Below are positions 62,857-64,000 of a stretch of DNA of 64,000 nucleotides, piece by piece (positions within the stretch are counted from its first letter, which is position 1; each line of letters begins with the position of its first letter). Under the pieces are notes generated by a model, which had not been told where the DNA came from, did no database searches, and saw nothing but the letters and a program-made list of their open reading frames with translations. The stretch is from Paenibacillus helianthi. Lineage in GTDB: Bacteria > Bacillota > Bacilli > Paenibacillales > Paenibacillaceae. The stretch is from the NCBI RefSeq assembly GCF_001909055.1, contig NZ_LVWI01000002.1:310001-374000 (forward strand), given 5' to 3'. The position numbers were made by a program, and so were the translations under genes.

Positions 62857-64000
62857 ATGAGTGAGTTGTCAAAAGACACAGGAAGAAAAGAGATACCTGG
62901 TAATTTTTTTGGTAGTTATTTGATAGGAGAAGATGAGATCGAACAGGTTGTACAAGTATTACAATCTCAATCAATTTTTCGTTATTATGGGCCTAATGTG
63001 CTAGGTAAAGCAGATCAATTTGAGAAGGATTTGAATAATTTTCATGATATACCATTCTCACTCGGCGTTTCATCAGGAACAGCTGCATTGAAATGTGCAC
63101 TGAAAGCTCTTGGGATTGAAGCTGGTGACGAAGTAATCATACCTGCTTATGGATTCATTGCGACTGCGGGAGCAGTTATATCCTGTAATGCAGTACCTGT
63201 GTTCTGTGACGTTGATGAGTCAATGAACATGAATCCAGCCGAACTGGAAAAATGTATCACCAGCCGAACTAAAGCGATTATTCCCGTACACATAATGGGG
63301 ATAGCTGCTAACATGAAAATGATCATGCAGATAGGGAAAAAGTATAGTATCCCAATTGTGGAAGACTCGGCCCAGTCATTTGGAGGCAGTTATCTAGGTG
63401 AGAAATTAGGAACGATTGGTGATATCGGTTGTTTCAGTTTTCAGGCAAATAAGATCCTATCAACTGGTGAAGGCGGAGCAATTGTAACTCATGATGAAAA
63501 GCTTTATGCGCGAGCTAAAGTTTACCATGACCAAGGAGGTGTAAGAGTTGGTGCTAGTTTCCCCCATTGGGACCATGAAGATGCGATTTTAGGTGAAAAC
63601 TTTCGCATGAGTGAATTAACAGCTGCAATCGGCATTGCTCAGTTGAAAAAGATACCAGATATGCTTTATAAGGTGAAAACTCTCAAGAAACTACTGCGAG
63701 AGAACTTGAGAGAATTGGAGTTGAACTACCGGATGTCATGGGATGACGAAGGAGATTGTGGTATTGCCGAGTGTATTTTTATTAACGACACTAAACGACG
63801 TAACAAATTAATTGAAGATTTGCGTTTATTTGGTATTAATGCGTATGGTTATTATAACTCTGCAGTCTATGAAAACCGTTTGTTCGAAAAATTAAGTTTC
63901 CCGAACAATGAAATTTCATACAAGAACGGACTCTGTTCAAATGCAGAAAGACTTTCCAGGCAAACAGTTTGGATTGCAATATCTCCACTATTTGGTGAAG
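62857..64000 (+). CDS. DegT/DnrJ/EryC1-family aminotransferase (partial)
   Basis: 381 residues are visible and the gene runs past the window. The start is ATG 62857 with ACAGGAGG upstream. Fold type I sugar aminotransferase landmarks: NFFGSYLIGEDEI, GVSSGTAALKCALKALGI, DEVIIPAYGFIATAGAV, AKAIIPVHIMG-type strand (TKAIIPVHIMG), EDSAQSFGG, and the PLP Lys in FSFQANKILSTGEGG. Such enzymes aminate keto-sugars; in mildiomycin and blasticidin clusters a homologue acts on the decarboxylated sugar. Confidence 0.9.
   Translation, partial: MSELSKDTGRKEIPGNFFGSYLIGEDEIEQVVQVLQSQSIFRYYGPNVLGKADQFEKDLNNFHDIPFSLGVSSGTAALKCALKALGIEAGDEVIIPAYGFIATAGAVISCNAVPVFCDVDESMNMNPAELEKCITSRTKAIIPVHIMGIAANMKMIMQIGKKYSIPIVEDSAQSFGGSYLGEKLGTIGDIGCFSFQANKILSTGEGGAIVTHDEKLYARAKVYHDQGGVRVGASFPHWDHEDAILGENFRMSELTAAIGIAQLKKIPDMLYKVKTLKKLLRENLRELELNYRMSWDDEGDCGIAECIFINDTKRRNKLIEDLRLFGINAYGYYNSAVYENRLFEKLSFPNNEISYKNGLCSNAERLSRQTVWIAISPLFGE

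Overview
The window looks like the chromosome of a Paenibacillus-type, Gram-positive, spore-forming soil or rhizosphere bacterium. The support is strong AGGAGG ribosome binding sites, TTG/GTG starts, YesM/YesN-type two-component systems next to sugar ABC transporters, LplB/YtcP-type transporters, a YjcZ-like spore peptide, YjfB, YolD and CwlK homologues, and many plant-polysaccharide enzymes. No database search was possible; family names come from motifs and recalled sequence patterns.

Layout. 0.1-7 kb: end of a probable OsmC-like gene, an SDR enzyme, an IS110 fragment, and an antimicrobial-peptide-type module (response regulator, histidine kinase, ABC ATPase, large FtsX-like permease). 7.2-7.8 kb: remnants of a plasmid or conjugative element. 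7.9-22.7 kb: a sugar locus with a CUT1 ABC transporter, YesM/YesN, an apiosidase-like glycosidase, an FGGY kinase, a split transketolase, a fucose-isomerase-fold enzyme and a LacI regulator. Together these read as uptake and catabolism of a branched pentose, most likely D-apiose. 21.4-23.7 kb: a scarred zone with two direct repeats and broken solute-binding-protein genes. 24-26 kb: hydrolase, DUF1330 and DUF2239 genes behind a promoter with twin palindromic operators. 26-30 kb: a membrane-bound AraC regulator between two halves of a decayed IS110 transposase. 29.9-44.3 kb: a second glycan locus with an LplB/YtcP transporter, two GH29 fucosidases, a CBM9-like protein, a transglutaminase-like protein and GH18, then a frameshifted GH38 mannosidase and a truncated GH130; the set resembles an N-glycan (fucose, mannose, GlcNAc) degradation locus. 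44.4-54 kb: housekeeping and small genes: tRNA-Leu, cell-wall peptidase, SOS-type small genes, lipoprotein, GH26 mannanase, a blasticidin-S-deaminase-like gene, a NucB-like nuclease, YjfB, an IrrE-like protease and ComB. Two of them share a conserved structured leader.

54.1-64 kb: a tRNA(CAU) gene that has lost its 5' end, an integrase fragment and other gene debris mark the edge of an AT-rich island. From 57.1 kb to the window end the island carries a tight operon: MFS exporter, GT-B glycosyltransferase, ATP-grasp ligase, radical SAM enzyme resembling cytosylglucuronate decarboxylase, GNAT-like transferase and DegT aminotransferase. I read it as a cytosylglucuronate-derived nucleoside antibiotic cluster (blasticidin/mildiomycin/arginomycin type) in a Firmicute. 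It is preceded by Spo0A-box-like sequences and lies 7 kb from the deaminase gene. It continues past the window, so the product cannot be predicted.
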